Shown here piece after piece: positions 34,175 to 46,894 of a DNA stretch of 64,000 nt. Source of the stretch: Begonia masoniana (Eukaryota; Streptophyta; Magnoliopsida; Cucurbitales; Begoniaceae). Every line of letters begins with the position of its first letter. Position 1 is the stretch's first letter. Where the stretch lies: the NCBI GenBank assembly GCA_022432975.1, contig CM039505.1, forward strand, positions 46,668,544-46,732,543. The letters are read 5' to 3'. The position numbers and the translations under genes are program-made. The notes under the pieces are model-generated. The model worked only from the letters and a program-made list of their open reading frames with translations, was not told where the DNA came from and searched no databases.

Positions 34175-36740
34175 TGTAACACCCGGCATTTTGCCATGTA
34201 ATAGTTTTCCCGGATCATTTAAACGGGATTAATATTATATTAATACAAAGGAATGTTTTGGTTGAATTGTTGGAATAATTAGTGGAGAACTAAATTAATG
34301 TGTAACTAAAACCAAAGCACTAAGTTTGAAATGCGTGGAAGGGCAATTTGGGGAGAGATTAAGGTTGGTGGGAGTAAGCCAATGGGTGTTTGCCAAGTGG
34401 CAACTTGTTGAGGAAGCTAAGTTCATTCTCCTACGTGAATTTTCATTCACTTCCCTGCTTCCTCTCATCTCTCTCGGCTTTCTCTCTTCCAGGCGATTGA
34501 AACAAAACTTCCACGCTTTGTTTCTCCTGTATTTTTCCGTCTTCTTCTAAAAGGTGGGCATCATTTATTGCTAACAAATTTGGATGAGTTTAATGTGAGA
34601 TTTTACCGTAGTTTAGGGTTTCGGTATTTGGTAAAAACTCACTGTTTTTGGATGAAAACACGTTGGTGTGTTTTCTAAAGAGTTGAAATGTGTTTGCTAC
34701 TTATTCTACATGATTTTAGTTAGCATTTGTAGCGTGTTTAAATTCTGTACATGCATGCTACAGGTCCGAGTTTTCTTTCCAGAGACATCCAAGTTTTCAA
34801 CCCTCCAGAAAACAGGTAAGTTCATAAGCATAGATCCGGCCCTTAAGGCCCTACATCAAGGAGGTACTAGGTTTCCTGTTCTGTCGGGTTGTTTTGGGTA
34901 GAAGAGTTAGAGTTATGTTTTGAAATGTCTGGCTTTGATTTATCTTCTGCTGTCTATTGATTTATTATGTTATTTGCCAGTTAAAGTTCAGGCACCGTTC
35001 ATGCATGCACCGTTTTCCTGAAAGTTCATGCAAAAACCGATTTCCGTACATTGTTTGAAATTAATAAGATAAAATCCGACTGAAATGTACCAGGTTAAGT
35101 GTGGGACGAGAACTGGCCCCTCTGGTTTTATCCCTCCCTGGGAATCTGAAAATACTGTCCCTGGCAAGGACCCTCTGGTTTTATCCCTCCCTGGGAATCT
35201 GAAAACTGCCGTGCCTGATAGTGCACTTACTGAACCAGTTCCCCTATAAGCCCCACTTAATTCTTCTGCCACTGATATGTAATGTTCTGTTCTGTCACTG
35301 AATTTCTGAAAGTTCATGCATTGCATATGCACCACTGCATTCTGATTATGTCCTTACTGAGTTTTAGACTCATAGGTGAACTCTCTGATGTAGGTACTGA
35401 ACCTGAAACCGAGGACTTTGCGCCTCAAAATGATGATCTGATGTAGTTGATGGCTCGAGCTCATGGAGGGTTGGTTGCTGCAGCCAGACATGACTGATCT
35501 GAGGTTTAAGTTCTCTGAAAAGTTTATATCTGTAAAGTCTTCTAGAAGTCCTGGTTTGGTTGTAAAACTCTTTCTTTGAAGAAATTCTGCAAGTATGTCC
35601 TGTTCTGTACTGATTTTCAGATTTTAAAACAATGTATAGGTCTGATGTCTAAGTTTTTTTGGAACCGCTGTATTTGACAGTTCAGTTATATTCTAAAGTA
35701 TTCTAGAATTGTTTGGGATACTTTCTGTTAATCTGTGCATGGACGATTTCTGGTTTTAAAGTCATCCGTGTAGTTTGTCTTCTTGAAAATCTGTAAATTT
35801 TGAATCGGATTTGAAGGTCCAAAACCTTTATGCCTTCTGTTTTGAGGCTCTCTATCTGTATGTCTTTCTGTTAAAAGTTGCTATGTTTTGCCTTAGAGAC
35901 TATGTCATCCGATCAAGTCCATCGCTGCCCGTTTCCTTCTGTAAAACTATGTCTTCCGGCTGACGTCATCTAGTCATCCGCCCAGTGTATTCATGTCTTC
36001 CGGTTGACGTCAGCATAAATTTTCCGCCCAGTTTAAAACGATGTCTTCCGGCTGACGTCATCAAGCCATTCGCCCAGTGTATTCATGTCTTCCGGTTGAC
36101 GTCAGCATAAGTCTTCCGCCCAGTTCCGAATTATGTCTTCCGGCTGACGTCATCCAAGTCATCCGCCCAGTTATTTATGTCATCCGACTGACGTCACCTA
36201 AGTCTTCCGCTAGGGTAATGCCTGTATCTTCCGGTTGACGACATCTATTCTTCCGGCTGACGTCATCACCTCCTCTGCCCAGTTTATTCACAGTTTCTGT
36301 TTACATCTTCCGCTGAACACTGTTCACCTGTTTTGTCTTATTCGACATCCACCGCCAATTTATCTCTTTCGCCCAACAGTATTTTATATGTTTTAAGAAT
36401 TTCATTCCCTCCTCCGCCAGCCTTATGCTAATTTCTGTTCTATTATCCATTATTGAAACCTGTTTTGCTTCCAATCCCAGAGAATTCTCTCTCTTCCCGT
36501 AAATGTTCTGTTATTCACTGTAGTTTCTTCCTCTTTGTAGAGTTACGTTTTTAGGGTTCACGTTGACAGTGCATGCTTCCTGTCATTCGATTCTATTTCT
36601 CCGTAAATATTTAAAAGTATAAGGTCCACTGTCTTGACCGATCTGTTCAAAAAAAAAAATAGTCACTGTTTCCTGTTATCTGTCCCGGAGTGATGGCTCC
36701 GATCCCGAACCCCGATCGGGTTCGATTTCGGGCTGTCACA
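34175..36740 (+). mobile_element. Solo LTR, Tekay-like family B, target duplication ATTCT
   Basis: It begins TGTAACACCCGG and ends GGGCTGTCACA, flanked by ATTCT (34170-34174 and 36741-36745). Sense is plus. It contains CAG/GTAAGT (GT near 34815) with CCTACATCAAGGAG (34850-34863), the acceptor CTGATGTAG/GTACTG (35381-35394), and seven TGACGTCA sites between 35950 and 36265 in CTTCCGGCTGACGTCATC contexts. It is related to 16444-18694 and to the Tekay LTRs. Confidence 0.95.
35940..36270 (+). repeat. Diverged tandem repeats with TGACGTCA sites
   Basis: CTTCCGG(C/T)TGACGTCA recurs about every 45-50 bp, alternating with CCGCCCAGT segments. It is the sense-strand equivalent of the array in the Tekay LTRs, but more diverged. 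Confidence 0.85.
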
Positions 36741-36915
36741 ATTCTACTATATTAAAATACTGTTGACGTATCAAGCAATGATTGGTGTAATTAATGTAAT
36801 AACTTAACTATTTATAATTTATTTCATTAATTGCATCTTATTAAATCAATCATTATTTGACATGTCAGCGAGTATTTTAATAAAATAGAATAAAAAAATA
36901 AACGTAGCATTACTC

Positions 36916-37273
36916 CTAAATGAGTGAATGATCAAAGATGGAAAGGAATCTCCGTGCTATAAAAAGTAAGGGGAATGTATTGAAAAATGGAGAGAGAAAA
37001 GTAAAAAAAAAGTGCAGTACATAGGAGACAAAAAAATTGGGTCTGCTAATAAATGGATGGAACTTTTGAAAGGGGGCTTGACAGGCTCGGCTCGTCGTCT
37101 AGGGCTGGGCCATGCCCGACTCATTACTATAGGGGGAGCTCAACGCACTATAGTAACGGTCCGAGCGAAGGAGACTGGCTTAGTACCCTTTTTATTTCAA
37201 CTAGGGCTCTTTCTTTTGTTCGGTACCAAAGCCTCTTGAAGTCGAATGTCTCACCCAATAATCTAAGTCAAAA

Positions 37274-37352
<79 letters not shown>

Positions 37353-37678
37353 TAAATTTGCAAATTTTTACTCTTAAAATTATGTTCAACTTAATCAATT
37401 TCTTTTAAAAACAAGGATTTCCATTTTTGAAATGAAATAGTTTTTAAAGCAGACAACTCTTTTGATAAAGCAACATCAATATTGAATATGATTCATATAT
37501 GGTAATACTAAATAAGTTCCTTTTTTGAGTTTTGAGTTCAATTTAAAATATTAAGAGAGAATAAATCGAACATGAAATGTTAAAGTCTGTTGAGTTACCC
37601 ATAATCACCTTCCTAATAGTAAAGTTTATTTTAATCTCTAACTTTAGATGTAATTTGCAGTTAATTTACTGCTGATAT
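36916..37678. other. Flank of the copia element: possible organelle-derived patch and AT microsatellite
   Basis: From about 37060 to 37250 the base composition changes abruptly to GC-rich (GGGGGCTTGACAGGCTCGG, CACTATAGTAACGGTCCGAG), unlike its AT-rich surroundings, and reads like organellar DNA. The exact source is not identified. An AT microsatellite follows at 37277-37347. The remainder is plain AT-rich DNA. Confidence 0.4.
37277..37347. repeat. (AT)n microsatellite, about 35 units
   Basis: An uninterrupted AT dinucleotide run. Frames crossing it give artificial Tyr-Ile repeats. Confidence 0.98.
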
Positions 37679-38354
37679 TGTTGGATTTTTTCCTCCTAGT
37701 TGGAAGGGCCCAACTTGATGTGGCCTTGTTTTTAGGCCAATGTCTAGAATGACATGTTTAGAACCTCTAGTGACATCTAAGGTTTCTTTGGAGAAAAATA
37801 TACAATCACAAGAGAGAAGATAGAAGAGAGAAAACAATATTCATTTTCAGAGTTTCTTGTAGCAGCTAGAGAAGAATCCAGTTTTCTGGAGTTTCAACCG
37901 TTGGATCGGCTTGAAATTTTGACAGCTTGTTTGTCATATCTGGGGCTACATTATGAACGGTGGAGATTGATTTTTTGAACCTTCTAAGTCTGTCAGACAA
38001 AGAAAAAATAGAACTGCTATTTTTGGGTACCCATTTTCAACTTCCTTTTGTTTGATGTTCTTATGCCTTGTTGATTGCCAATATTGTTGTTTTATCTTGG
38101 TGAAAATGTTGTATGCCTCTAGCTTGATGATTTAGAGAGAACCTTGATTGTATCCATATTGATTATAGTGGATTGTTAAGCGGCCTATACGGATCCTGTG
38201 GTTTTTTACTCTTGTCTTGAGAGGTTTTCCACGCTAAAATGTGTCTTGCATTGTGAATGTGATCTTATTGTTAGTTGTTCAAATTTTTCTTATACTCGGA
38301 TAATTGGGAAAGTTTTTGATTCGAACTTCTGTTACGACGAACTTTTTCCTATCA
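37679..38354 (+). repeat. 5' LTR of the copia element (676 bp)
   Basis: It begins TGTTGGATTTTTTCC, ends CCTATCA, and is nearly identical to 63416-64000. The leader just inside has TAGTATCATAG, a slightly altered initiator-tRNA-Met primer site, at about 38358-38368. Confidence 0.92.
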
Positions 38355-38392
38355 AAGTAGTATCATAGTAAGGTTTTGATTTGGGTATAAGG

Positions 38393-40840
38393 ATGGGGAC
38401 TAACACATCTAGAATGGTGAGCTTGAATGGATCTAATTACAATACTTGGAAGGCTAAAATGGAGAACTTGCTCTATGTTAAAGGTTTTCACTTGTCGGTG
38501 TTCTCTACGGATAAACCCGAGGACAAAAGCGATGATGAGTGGAATTTGATGCGTAGACAAGTATGTGGTTATATTCGTCAATGGGTTGATGACAATGTTT
38601 TGAATCATGTGATATCGATTTCTCATGCTCGTACTCTTTGGTCCAAACTTGAAGAATTGTATGAGCAGAAGACGGGAAATAATAAGTTATTTTTAATCAA
38701 GCAAATGATGTCCTTAAGGTATCAAGGTGGTCTTCCGATTACCGACTACTTGAATACTTTTCAAGGAATCATTAATCAATTGGCCGCAATGAAACTTACA
38801 TTTGATGACGAGATACAAGGTTTATGGCTCCTTGCTACTTTGCCTAATTCATGGGAAACTTTTCGAACGACGTTGTTGAATTTAGCTCTGAATGGTGTTA
38901 TCTCGATAGATTTAGTCAAGAGCAGTGTGTTAAATGAAGAGATGAGACAAAAGGCACAAGGTTCTTCTTCGCAATTCGAGGTGCTGGTTATAGAATCGAG
39001 GGGGAGGAGTCAATGTCGTGATTCGAGTGATCGTAGCACATCACGTGGTCTTCCAATAGGTGGGCAAACATTGAGTGTCATCATTGTGGTTTGAAGGGTC
39101 ATATAAAGAAACATTGTCGAAAGTTGAAAAAGGAGAACAAAAAGAAAAACAACAACACTGCCGCCACCGCCAATAACAAAGAAGGTAAAAATCATGATAA
39201 TGTTGCTATTGTAGATGATTTTCTTGTTGTTTGTGATAATGATGTTGAGAATGTTAATGTATCTTGCGATGAGATGGATTGGATCGTGGATAGTGTTGCT
39301 TCTACTCATGCTACCTCACGACGAGATTTTTTCTTAACATATGAGGTCGGTGATTTTGGTATTGTTCGTATGGACAATAGTGGTCAAGCTAAAGTGGTCG
39401 GAATAGGTGATGTTTGTGTTTAGACAACTAATGGCACTACTCTTGTTCTCAAAGGTGTTAAGCATATTCCCGATATTCGCTTCAATTTTTTGTCAGTTGG
39501 AAGGTTTGATGATGAAGGCTTTTACAATTATTTTTTGAGTGATGAATGGAAGCTTAAAAATGGATTGATGGTTGTTGCAAAAGGCAAGCAGCGTTCGAAT
39601 TTATATGTCGTCCGGTTTGGGATATCCAAGTGTTACATCAACACTTGTGAAAATGATACTTCTTCCGAGCTATGGCACAAGCGCTTGGCTCATATAAGTG
39701 AGAAAAGATTAGCTATGTTGGCTAAGAAGAATGTGTTATATGGGGTTTCAAATGTGCACTTAAAGAGGTGTTCACATTTCTTGGCCAGAAAACAAAGATG
39801 GGTGTCGTTTAGATCATCTGAATTGAAAAGAAAGTCAGAGTTACTAAACTTGGTACATTCCGATGTGTGTGGGCCGATGAAGTCAAGATCACTTGGTGGT
39901 GCGTACTACTTTGTAACCTTTATCGGTGATCATTCTCGAAAAGTTTGGGCCTATACATTAAAGACGAAAGATCAAGTGCTAGATACCTTTAAAGTGTTTC
40001 AAGCTTCAGTCGAGAGGGAAATTGGAAAAAAGTTGAAGTGTATTCGAATGGATAACGGAGGAGAGTACATTGGACCTTTTGATGAGTATTGTCAAGAACA
40101 AGGTATTCGTTATCAAAAGTCGCCTCCAAAAACACCGTAATTGAATGGGTTGGTCGAAAGAATGAATAGGACATTGGTGGAAAGGGTGAGGTGTTCGCTT
40201 TCACAAGCAAAGTTGCCAAGATATTTTTGGGGTGAAGCTTTGAGTACGGTGGTACATGTGTTAAACCTCACACCATGTGTTCCCTTGAATTTTAATGTGC
40301 CGAACTGTGTTTAGAGTGGTAAAGATGTCTCTTATGATCATTTACGGGTATTTGAGTGTATGACTTACGTGCATGTTCCCAAAGATGAGAGGTCAAAGTT
40401 GGATGACAAGACCAAGAAATGTGTGTTTGTCGGATATGGTCTTGATGAGTTTGGATATCGATTCTTTGATCCGATTAATAGGAAGCTTGTTCGTAGTCGA
40501 GATGTTGTATTCATGGAGGATTATACCATTGAAGATATCGGCAATGTGGACAAGGTTGATTCTACTCATGCAAATGAAGAGATGGTTAACATGGATCCAA
40601 TTCCAATTACTCCAATCCCGATAATCACCAACTATGTTCCAATAGAGAATCAAGGTATGGATTTATATATGGGTAATCCTTTAAATACTAATGATTTTGT
40701 TGATATTGATGTTGATTCTAGCGTTCAAGCTAATGTTGACAATGCCAATGAGTAAGAAAATGAAAATGTTGAGAAATTCATTTCTTCTAATAAACCAAGG
40801 CGGTCTACTCGTGAGAGACGTCCTTCGGTTAGGTACCCGT
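38393..40840 (+). pseudogene. Copia gag, protease and integrase, broken
   Basis: Gag starts at ATG 38393 (LNGSNYNTWKAKME) and runs to about 39060. A frameshift then separates it from the zinc knuckle CHHCGLKGHIKKHC (39075-39120). The protease motif reads DSVAST instead of DSG(A/T), losing the catalytic-loop Gly. Stops occur at 39421 (TAG) and 40138 (TAA), the latter just before the integrase NGLVERMNRT segment. Integrase motifs: HKRLAH, HSDVCGPM, MDNGGEY. A further stop lies near 40312. The frame ends in RRPSVRYP at the Athila insertion. It cannot produce working protein. Confidence 0.9.
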
Positions 40841-42285
40841 TGATAAGTGTGTATTTTGCACACTTATTCGTGCTTTTCATTCTTGTTTCGATTAGTTTTT
40901 CCTTGAGCGTTTGAGTTTATTTGATGTTGTTAGTGAGATTGTGGAGGTGAGTTGAGTTTTAACAGGTAATGGCGGATTTGGGTTCGAAATAGGAAGTAAA
41001 GAGACAAAAAGGAAGAAAAGAAGAAAAGCCGATCACGATTGATCGGGATCATACCATGATCGATCGTGATCCACAAAATCAACAAAGAAAAAGTCCAGAG
41101 CCGGCCCGATCGATCGGGCATTGTCCACGATCGATTGTGATTCGAGAAAGTTTGCAACAAAAATTCCAGAGACGGCCCGATCGATCGGGCATTGTACCAC
41201 GATCGATCGGGATCAGCATAAATTTTGTTCCTCAAGATCAGCGTAACCATGATCGATCGGGATCATACCACGATCGATTGTGGGTGCGGAAAATATTAAA
41301 ATTAAATTTTTATACTTATTGATCGGATCGATCTCGACCGTTGATTGATGGACCGCGGCCCTAATTCGAACAAAAATAAAAGTCTGAAGAGGGAGCAAGA
41401 GAAGGAGAGAACGAAACGGAGAGAAAAACCCTACGAAGACATCGAAATCCGGATCGAAGCAAGTAGCGAGGAACGGAGGCACTCGACAGCAATTCTGAGT
41501 TTTTGTTTCTTCTCTTTTCTTCTAGCATGAACTATTTTATTTTTTCTAAAGTTTTCTTTAATTTTATCATGAACTAAGTTTTCTGTTCTAGGGTTTCGAC
41601 GTAACTTTGTTATGAATATTTATTTTCTTAATTCAAGTTTTTAGTTTTCTATTTCTTTTCTGTGTTGAGTAATCTATTCTGAACTAATGCTTAGCTTTGC
41701 TTGATCACAAAAACTAAGAATTTAGGGTTAATTCGGGATGCGAGAGCGGAGAATTTAACCGTGCATTGAATATCTTGCCTTAAAAAGGACTCTAGACTAG
41801 AGATAGTTAGGGCATTTGAGTGGTAATTCAATTTCTTACTCTTAATGTATTCAATTGATTGTAGGGTTAGAAACCGAGAGGTAATAATACATCAATTGAG
41901 TAAGTTTATTAATACTCGAGAGAGTTTAATAAATAACATAGTGAAATAACGATCAACACGAAGGAATAGAAATTAATTACTTGAATTAGTTTTACTAAAT
42001 AGGATTAGCTAAGTGAAATCGGAACCCTGGAAATTTTCTCATCACAAAATTTTAACTTTTTACATTCGAATCTGTTATTTAAATTGTTTGATTTATTTTA
42101 ATTGAATTATTTTAGTTTAATAACCAAAATTATCACACATAATGTTTGAATATTGTTTTTCAAATTAAGCGGAAAGTTAGATATTCTATACTTAACATCA
42201 TTATTCCTCATGGGACCGACACTCGTGCTTGCACACACTCTACTACTTTTGCGACACGTGCACTTGCATGTAATTTTTTGCAACA
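40841..42285 (+). repeat. 5' LTR of the Athila element
   Basis: It begins TGATAAGTGTGTATTTTGC and ends TTTGCAACA. It contains a cluster of CGATCGATCG-type palindromes at 41035-41285. Confidence 0.95.
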
Positions 42286-42291
42286 AGTTTT

Positions 42292-42309
42292 TGGCGCCGT
42301 TGCCGGGGA
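42292..42309 (+). other. Primer-binding site (tRNA-Asp type)
   Basis: TGGCGCCGTTGCCGGGGA lies six bases after the 5' LTR and is complementary to the 3' end of tRNA-Asp, the usual Athila primer. Confidence 0.9.
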
Positions 42310-42390
42310 ATATAGTTTTGTTATTATTGAATTATTTGATTTTAGTTTATATTTGAATTTTCTTTTGCTGTTGGGCTTAAATCGCATTAT

Positions 42391-44828
42391 TTGCACATTG
42401 CAGGTGCATGCGTAAATGCAGATTTACAACAAACTATCGAGATTGAAGGAGTCGGGAGACGAACATTGCTCGATTATGTTATGCCATTCATGGACAGGGT
42501 TCAATCAGCAATTCAAAAACCTGCCATCACGTGCAACAATTTTGAAATAAAGTCAGGAACAATACATATGATTCAACAGTATCAATTTTGTGGTCTGCCT
42601 AAGAAGACCCTAAGGATCATATTGCTAGCTTCGTCGAGGTCTGTGATACTTTTAAATACCATAATGTCTCTGATGATGCTGTCAAGCTCAGGTTATTCCG
42701 CTTCACATTAAGAGATCGCGCGAAGAACTGGTTAAACTCCTTACCCCTGGATTCAATTACAACGTGGAATGAATTAGTTCATAAATTTCTATCCAAATTC
42801 TTTCCCTTTGAAAAGATGGCGAAACTCCGCAACGAGATCACCAATTTTACTCAATTCGATGGTGAGATAGTTTATGAAGCATGGGGCCGATTCAAGGAGC
42901 TTTTAAAAAGATGCCCCCAACATGGTTTACCACAATGGATGCAAATACAGACATTCTTCATTGGCCTATCAGTTTCTACACGAACTCTTGTCAACTCAGC
43001 AGCTGGTGGATCACTACTACAAAAGACAGAAGTGGAGGCATTCAACCTGTTAGAGGAGTTATCCCTCAATAATGATCAGTGCTCGGTTGAACGTCAGATT
43101 TTGAGGAAGCAGCCAAATACCCCAGAAATGGATGCGATAAAAGCATTAACTACACAAATTGCATCCCTTACTCGGCACATCCAAGGTAATCCAGCTCCAG
43201 TTAATGCAATTCATTCCCCGATCATACAATGTCAATGGTGCCAAGAATCACATGCTAGTGAAAACTGTCAGCAAGCGAACCAAATGGCTAGTAGTTCATC
43301 TGAACAGGCACAATATGTGGGAAATTATAATAGACCGACGCTTCAAAATTCAGGTAATTACTATAATGGGGGGCGCAACAACCACCCAAACTTCTCGTGG
43401 AAGAATCCGAACAATGCCATACAGATGCCACAAGCTAATCAACCGGGACCTCCGTTTCCAGAAAGAAAATCTAATCTGGAGGATTTAATTGCAAAGATGG
43501 GAGAGCGCACCAATAATATAATTGCTGAAATGGGGGAGTACACAAATAAATTTATGGCTGAAACAAGAACAACCTTGCAAAACCAGTTAGCTCAAATTCG
43601 AAGTTTTGAAACTCAAATGGGACAAATGGTTGTTGCATTAAATGGTCGCCCTCAGGGAACATTGCCCAGTTCCACTGAAGTCAATCCTAGAGGTCAGTGC
43701 AATGCTATCACACTTAGAAGTGGAGCAGTTATTGAAAATTGTACCAAAGAAAATAAGAAGGTGGTCGCACATGACGGAATGCATTCGTCATCATCTGAGT
43801 CCGCACCAAAGGATCAAGAGTTACTGGACGCTCCACCTCAGATTCCAAAGGAGATCATCCCAAAAGTTTCGTTCCCACAACACCTGAAAAATGCAAAGTT
43901 AGATAAACAGTTTGAAAAATTCTTGAACGTGTTCAAGCAGCTTCACATCAACATCTCATTTGCCGAAGCCCTGGAGCAAATGCCAACCTATGCAAAAGTT
44001 TTAAAAGAGGTTCTATCCCACAAAAGGAAAATAGAGGATTGTGGTACAATCGCCATTTCTGAAGAATGTAGTGCAATAATTCAACGCAAACTACCACAAA
44101 AGTTGAAAGATCCGGGTAGTTTTACGGTTCCATGTGAGATTGGAAACTGCATCTACGAGCGTGCGTTATGTGACTTGGGTGCAAGCATCAATTTAATGCC
44201 TTTTTCTATTTTTCAAAGATTTGCGCTAGGTGAAGCAAAACCAATAAGAGTAATCTTACAAATGGCCGACCGATCAATCAAGCATCCAAGAGGAATAATC
44301 GAAGACGTGTTGGTTAAAGTCGACAAATTCATATTCCCAGCAGACTTTGTAGTTCTCAACATGGTGGAGGATCGGGACATACCTATTATTTTGGGCAGGT
44401 CATTCTTAGCTACGGAGGGTGCCTTGATCGATGTTCAGAGGAGGGAGTTGAAATTGCGCTTGCAAGATGAAGAAGTGACATTTAATGTCTTTAACTCCAT
44501 GAAGTATCCGACGGCCAGCGATGATATATTTAGAATTGACTCTCTCGAATTAGTGGTGGACGGAGTTTCTCTTCAGTCCAGTGATCCTCTCGAGGTTGCT
44601 TTACTAAATCACGATTTGTTTTTCAATTTTGACTCTTCTGTGCAGAAATTTATATCATGGATGGATTCGTTCGAGCCAAATCGAAGAAAGTATTTTGAGA
44701 GTTTGGGGGAGCCACCAATTCGAGTCTTACCTTCTATTGCGAGTCCACCCGTGTTGGAGCTAAAGCCACTACCGTCTCACCTCAGGTATGCATTTATTGG
44801 TGCTAACTCCACTCTTCCAGTCATTATT
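42391..44828 (+). pseudogene. Athila gag and protease, frameshifted at the N-terminus and cut by an LTR
   Basis: The first gag part (RRTLLDYVMP ... NNFEIKSG) is in one frame to about 42600. The remainder, from DPKDHIASF at 42606, is in another, so one small frameshift separates them. From there the frame is open for 740 codons: capsid-type gag, CQWCQESHASENC-type Cys/His segment (43230-43270), and aspartic protease (CDLGASINLMP, about 44170; IILGRSFL, about 44390), with DLGA in place of DTGA as usual in Athila. The frame runs into the solo LTR at 44829 and resumes in phase at 46900. Confidence 0.9.
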
Positions 44829-46894
44829 TGTAACACCCCGAGTTTACTGAACCCGGTTTGTTACTCATAAGTCCGAAACTTTCTATGAAAACTTAGGCCA
44901 AATTAAAACTTCGTTCAAAATTCAAAATTTGGACATTTGATAAAACATGAAAACTTGCAGCGGAAATCGTTTAAACAAAAATAAAATAAAACAAAACCAT
45001 GTCGAAATAAGCGTGGGAAAACGTTAAGAAACAATCGGTTAAGAAGCAAAGGTTTAACTCGTGAAAACACTTTAAAGGTTGCAAAAGTCAAATTCATCGT
45101 CCGCTGAACAAAGTCAACAAAAAGGGGAAAGCTATTTGAAGACCCCCACTGGTCACAAAACGACAAAACATAAGATTTGTCATCCGGTCACTAAACGACA
45201 AAACGTAAGATTTGTCTTCCGGTCACTAAACGACAAAACGTAAAATTTGTCATCCGGTCACTAAACGACAAAACGTAAAATTTGTCTTCCGGTCACTAAA
45301 CGACAAAACATAAGATTTGTCTTCCGGTCACTAAACGACAAAACATAAGATTTGTCATCCGGTCACTAAACGACAAAACATAAGATTTGTCTTCCGGTCA
45401 CTAAACGACAAAACATAAGATTTGTCATCCGGTCACTAAACGACAAAACATAACTCCTATATCATCCTACGAGCCAAAACACTCGACATCACCGGATGAC
45501 ATAAAACACAACACTATCTACAGAAAGGAATTTGCTTGCTTCTCGAAAACCATTCAGAAACAACTCAACCATAGCATTAGTCAAATCCAGTAAAAATCAA
45601 CGTTTAAAACTCAACAGATTACTAGTATCAGTAGATCTCAAAACGTATTCAAAATGCTAAAATTTCTACTATCATGAAAACTCAACATACTCAGACCAAT
45701 CGTTATCTACTAAACCTCAACAACTGCTGACACCAGTTAACCCGCCTCATCAGTTTACCAAGCCGAGACGTGGATGTACTCCTCCAACCACATCAATCTT
45801 CTGTGCACTCAGGAAACTCACCTGCAGTGTCCTCAATACCTACATCACAAAACTCATCTATTAGCCTAATGCTAAGTAAGTAAAGCCAACAAGAAATGAA
45901 ACAACGAAATATAAATTCCTAATATGCAATTTCTACTTTCTCAACTCAGTTGCTCATGCTTCATTTCTGTTCAGATCCCCCTGTGAAATTGGGAGTTGGA
46001 TCAACTCTCCCAAAGTACATACATCCCTGTCTCATTAAGGGGTGGATTAATTCCCTTAACAGTGAAACTGATTCTCCTGTTCAGATCCCCCTGTGAAGTT
46101 GGGAGTTGGATCAACTCTCCCAAAGTACATACATCCCTGTCTCATTAAGGGGTGGATTAATTCCCTTAACAGTGAAACTGATTCTCATGACTGTTTCAAT
46201 ATGTTCAATCCTTACCATGCCAATCATGCATTCAAATTCATTTTCGTATGTTTTAAAAACATGATGCGTAGAATACAGATTCACACAAGTAATCATAACC
46301 CTAACGTTTTGTGATGTAGGCCCGAAGGCACAAGCAAGCTTCACTTACCTGGTCTCTTGGGAAGCTTGTTGAAACCTCTCCCTCGGGAGTTTGCTCAAAC
46401 CTAGTTCCATAAATCGAACATTAATTTAAACTTTCGTCAAACTTCTTTCTAGCTACCCAGAAAGCTAAGGAAATTAGTTTGGAAGCCCTAATCGTAGTGC
46501 ATTCCCGATTCAACTCATAAACCGAAACTAGCACCCACATACCGCATTCTCAAAACTTCATTTATCAACCCTCGACAGTTACAATGTAGCAAGAAATAGA
46601 AGCAAAACTCACCTAGTTCTGAGGAAATCGCTGGAGAGATCGAAGAGGGTCTCCTATCGCGCTCTGCTAAGCTGAGGAGCTGAGAGTGGAAGAGGAAATG
46701 GAATGAAACAGTGGCGGCTACCTCATTAACACTTCCCTTAAATACGTTATCCACAATATATATTCGCAATTACCATCTTGCCCCTGCCTAGTCACTTAAT
46801 AACCTAATCAACATTTCACTAAATTTTTAAAACTTAAGATTATATACCTCCGTTTAATAACTTATTTTGATTTATATTGAAACCAGGTGTTACA
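44829..46894 (-). mobile_element. Solo LTR, Tekay-like family A, target duplication TTATT, within Athila pol
   Basis: On the plus strand it begins TGTAACACCCCG and ends CCAGGTGTTACA, flanked by TTATT (44824-44828 and 46895-46899). Sense is minus. It contains about eight 35-bp repeats (45150-45455), a 110-bp duplication (45971-46190), donor-like CAG/GTAAGT with its motif (46306-46350) and an acceptor-like site with a perfect 15-nt complement (45839-45853). Confidence 0.95.
45150..45455 (+). repeat. Tandem 35-bp repeats in a solo LTR
   Basis: GGTCACTAAACGACAAAAC repeats every 35 bp (for example at 45186 and 45221) for about eight units. Two variants, ending GTCATCC or GTCTTCC, partly alternate. 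Confidence 0.93.

Larger units (their letters stand above)
34147..36915. mobile_element. MITE split by a solo LTR
   Basis: The 28 bp before the LTR (TGTTACGTTTACTCTGTTATTCT at the end) are the imperfect reverse complement of 36887-36915 (TAGAATAAAAAAATAAACGTAGCATTACTC). Together with 36741-36886 this makes a roughly 200-bp AT-rich MITE with about 29-bp ends, interrupted by the LTR at 34175-36740. The superfamily is undetermined. Confidence 0.6.

Noticed and set aside
37053..37398. Proteins with long Tyr-Ile repeats
   Set aside because: Translation artefacts of the AT microsatellite.
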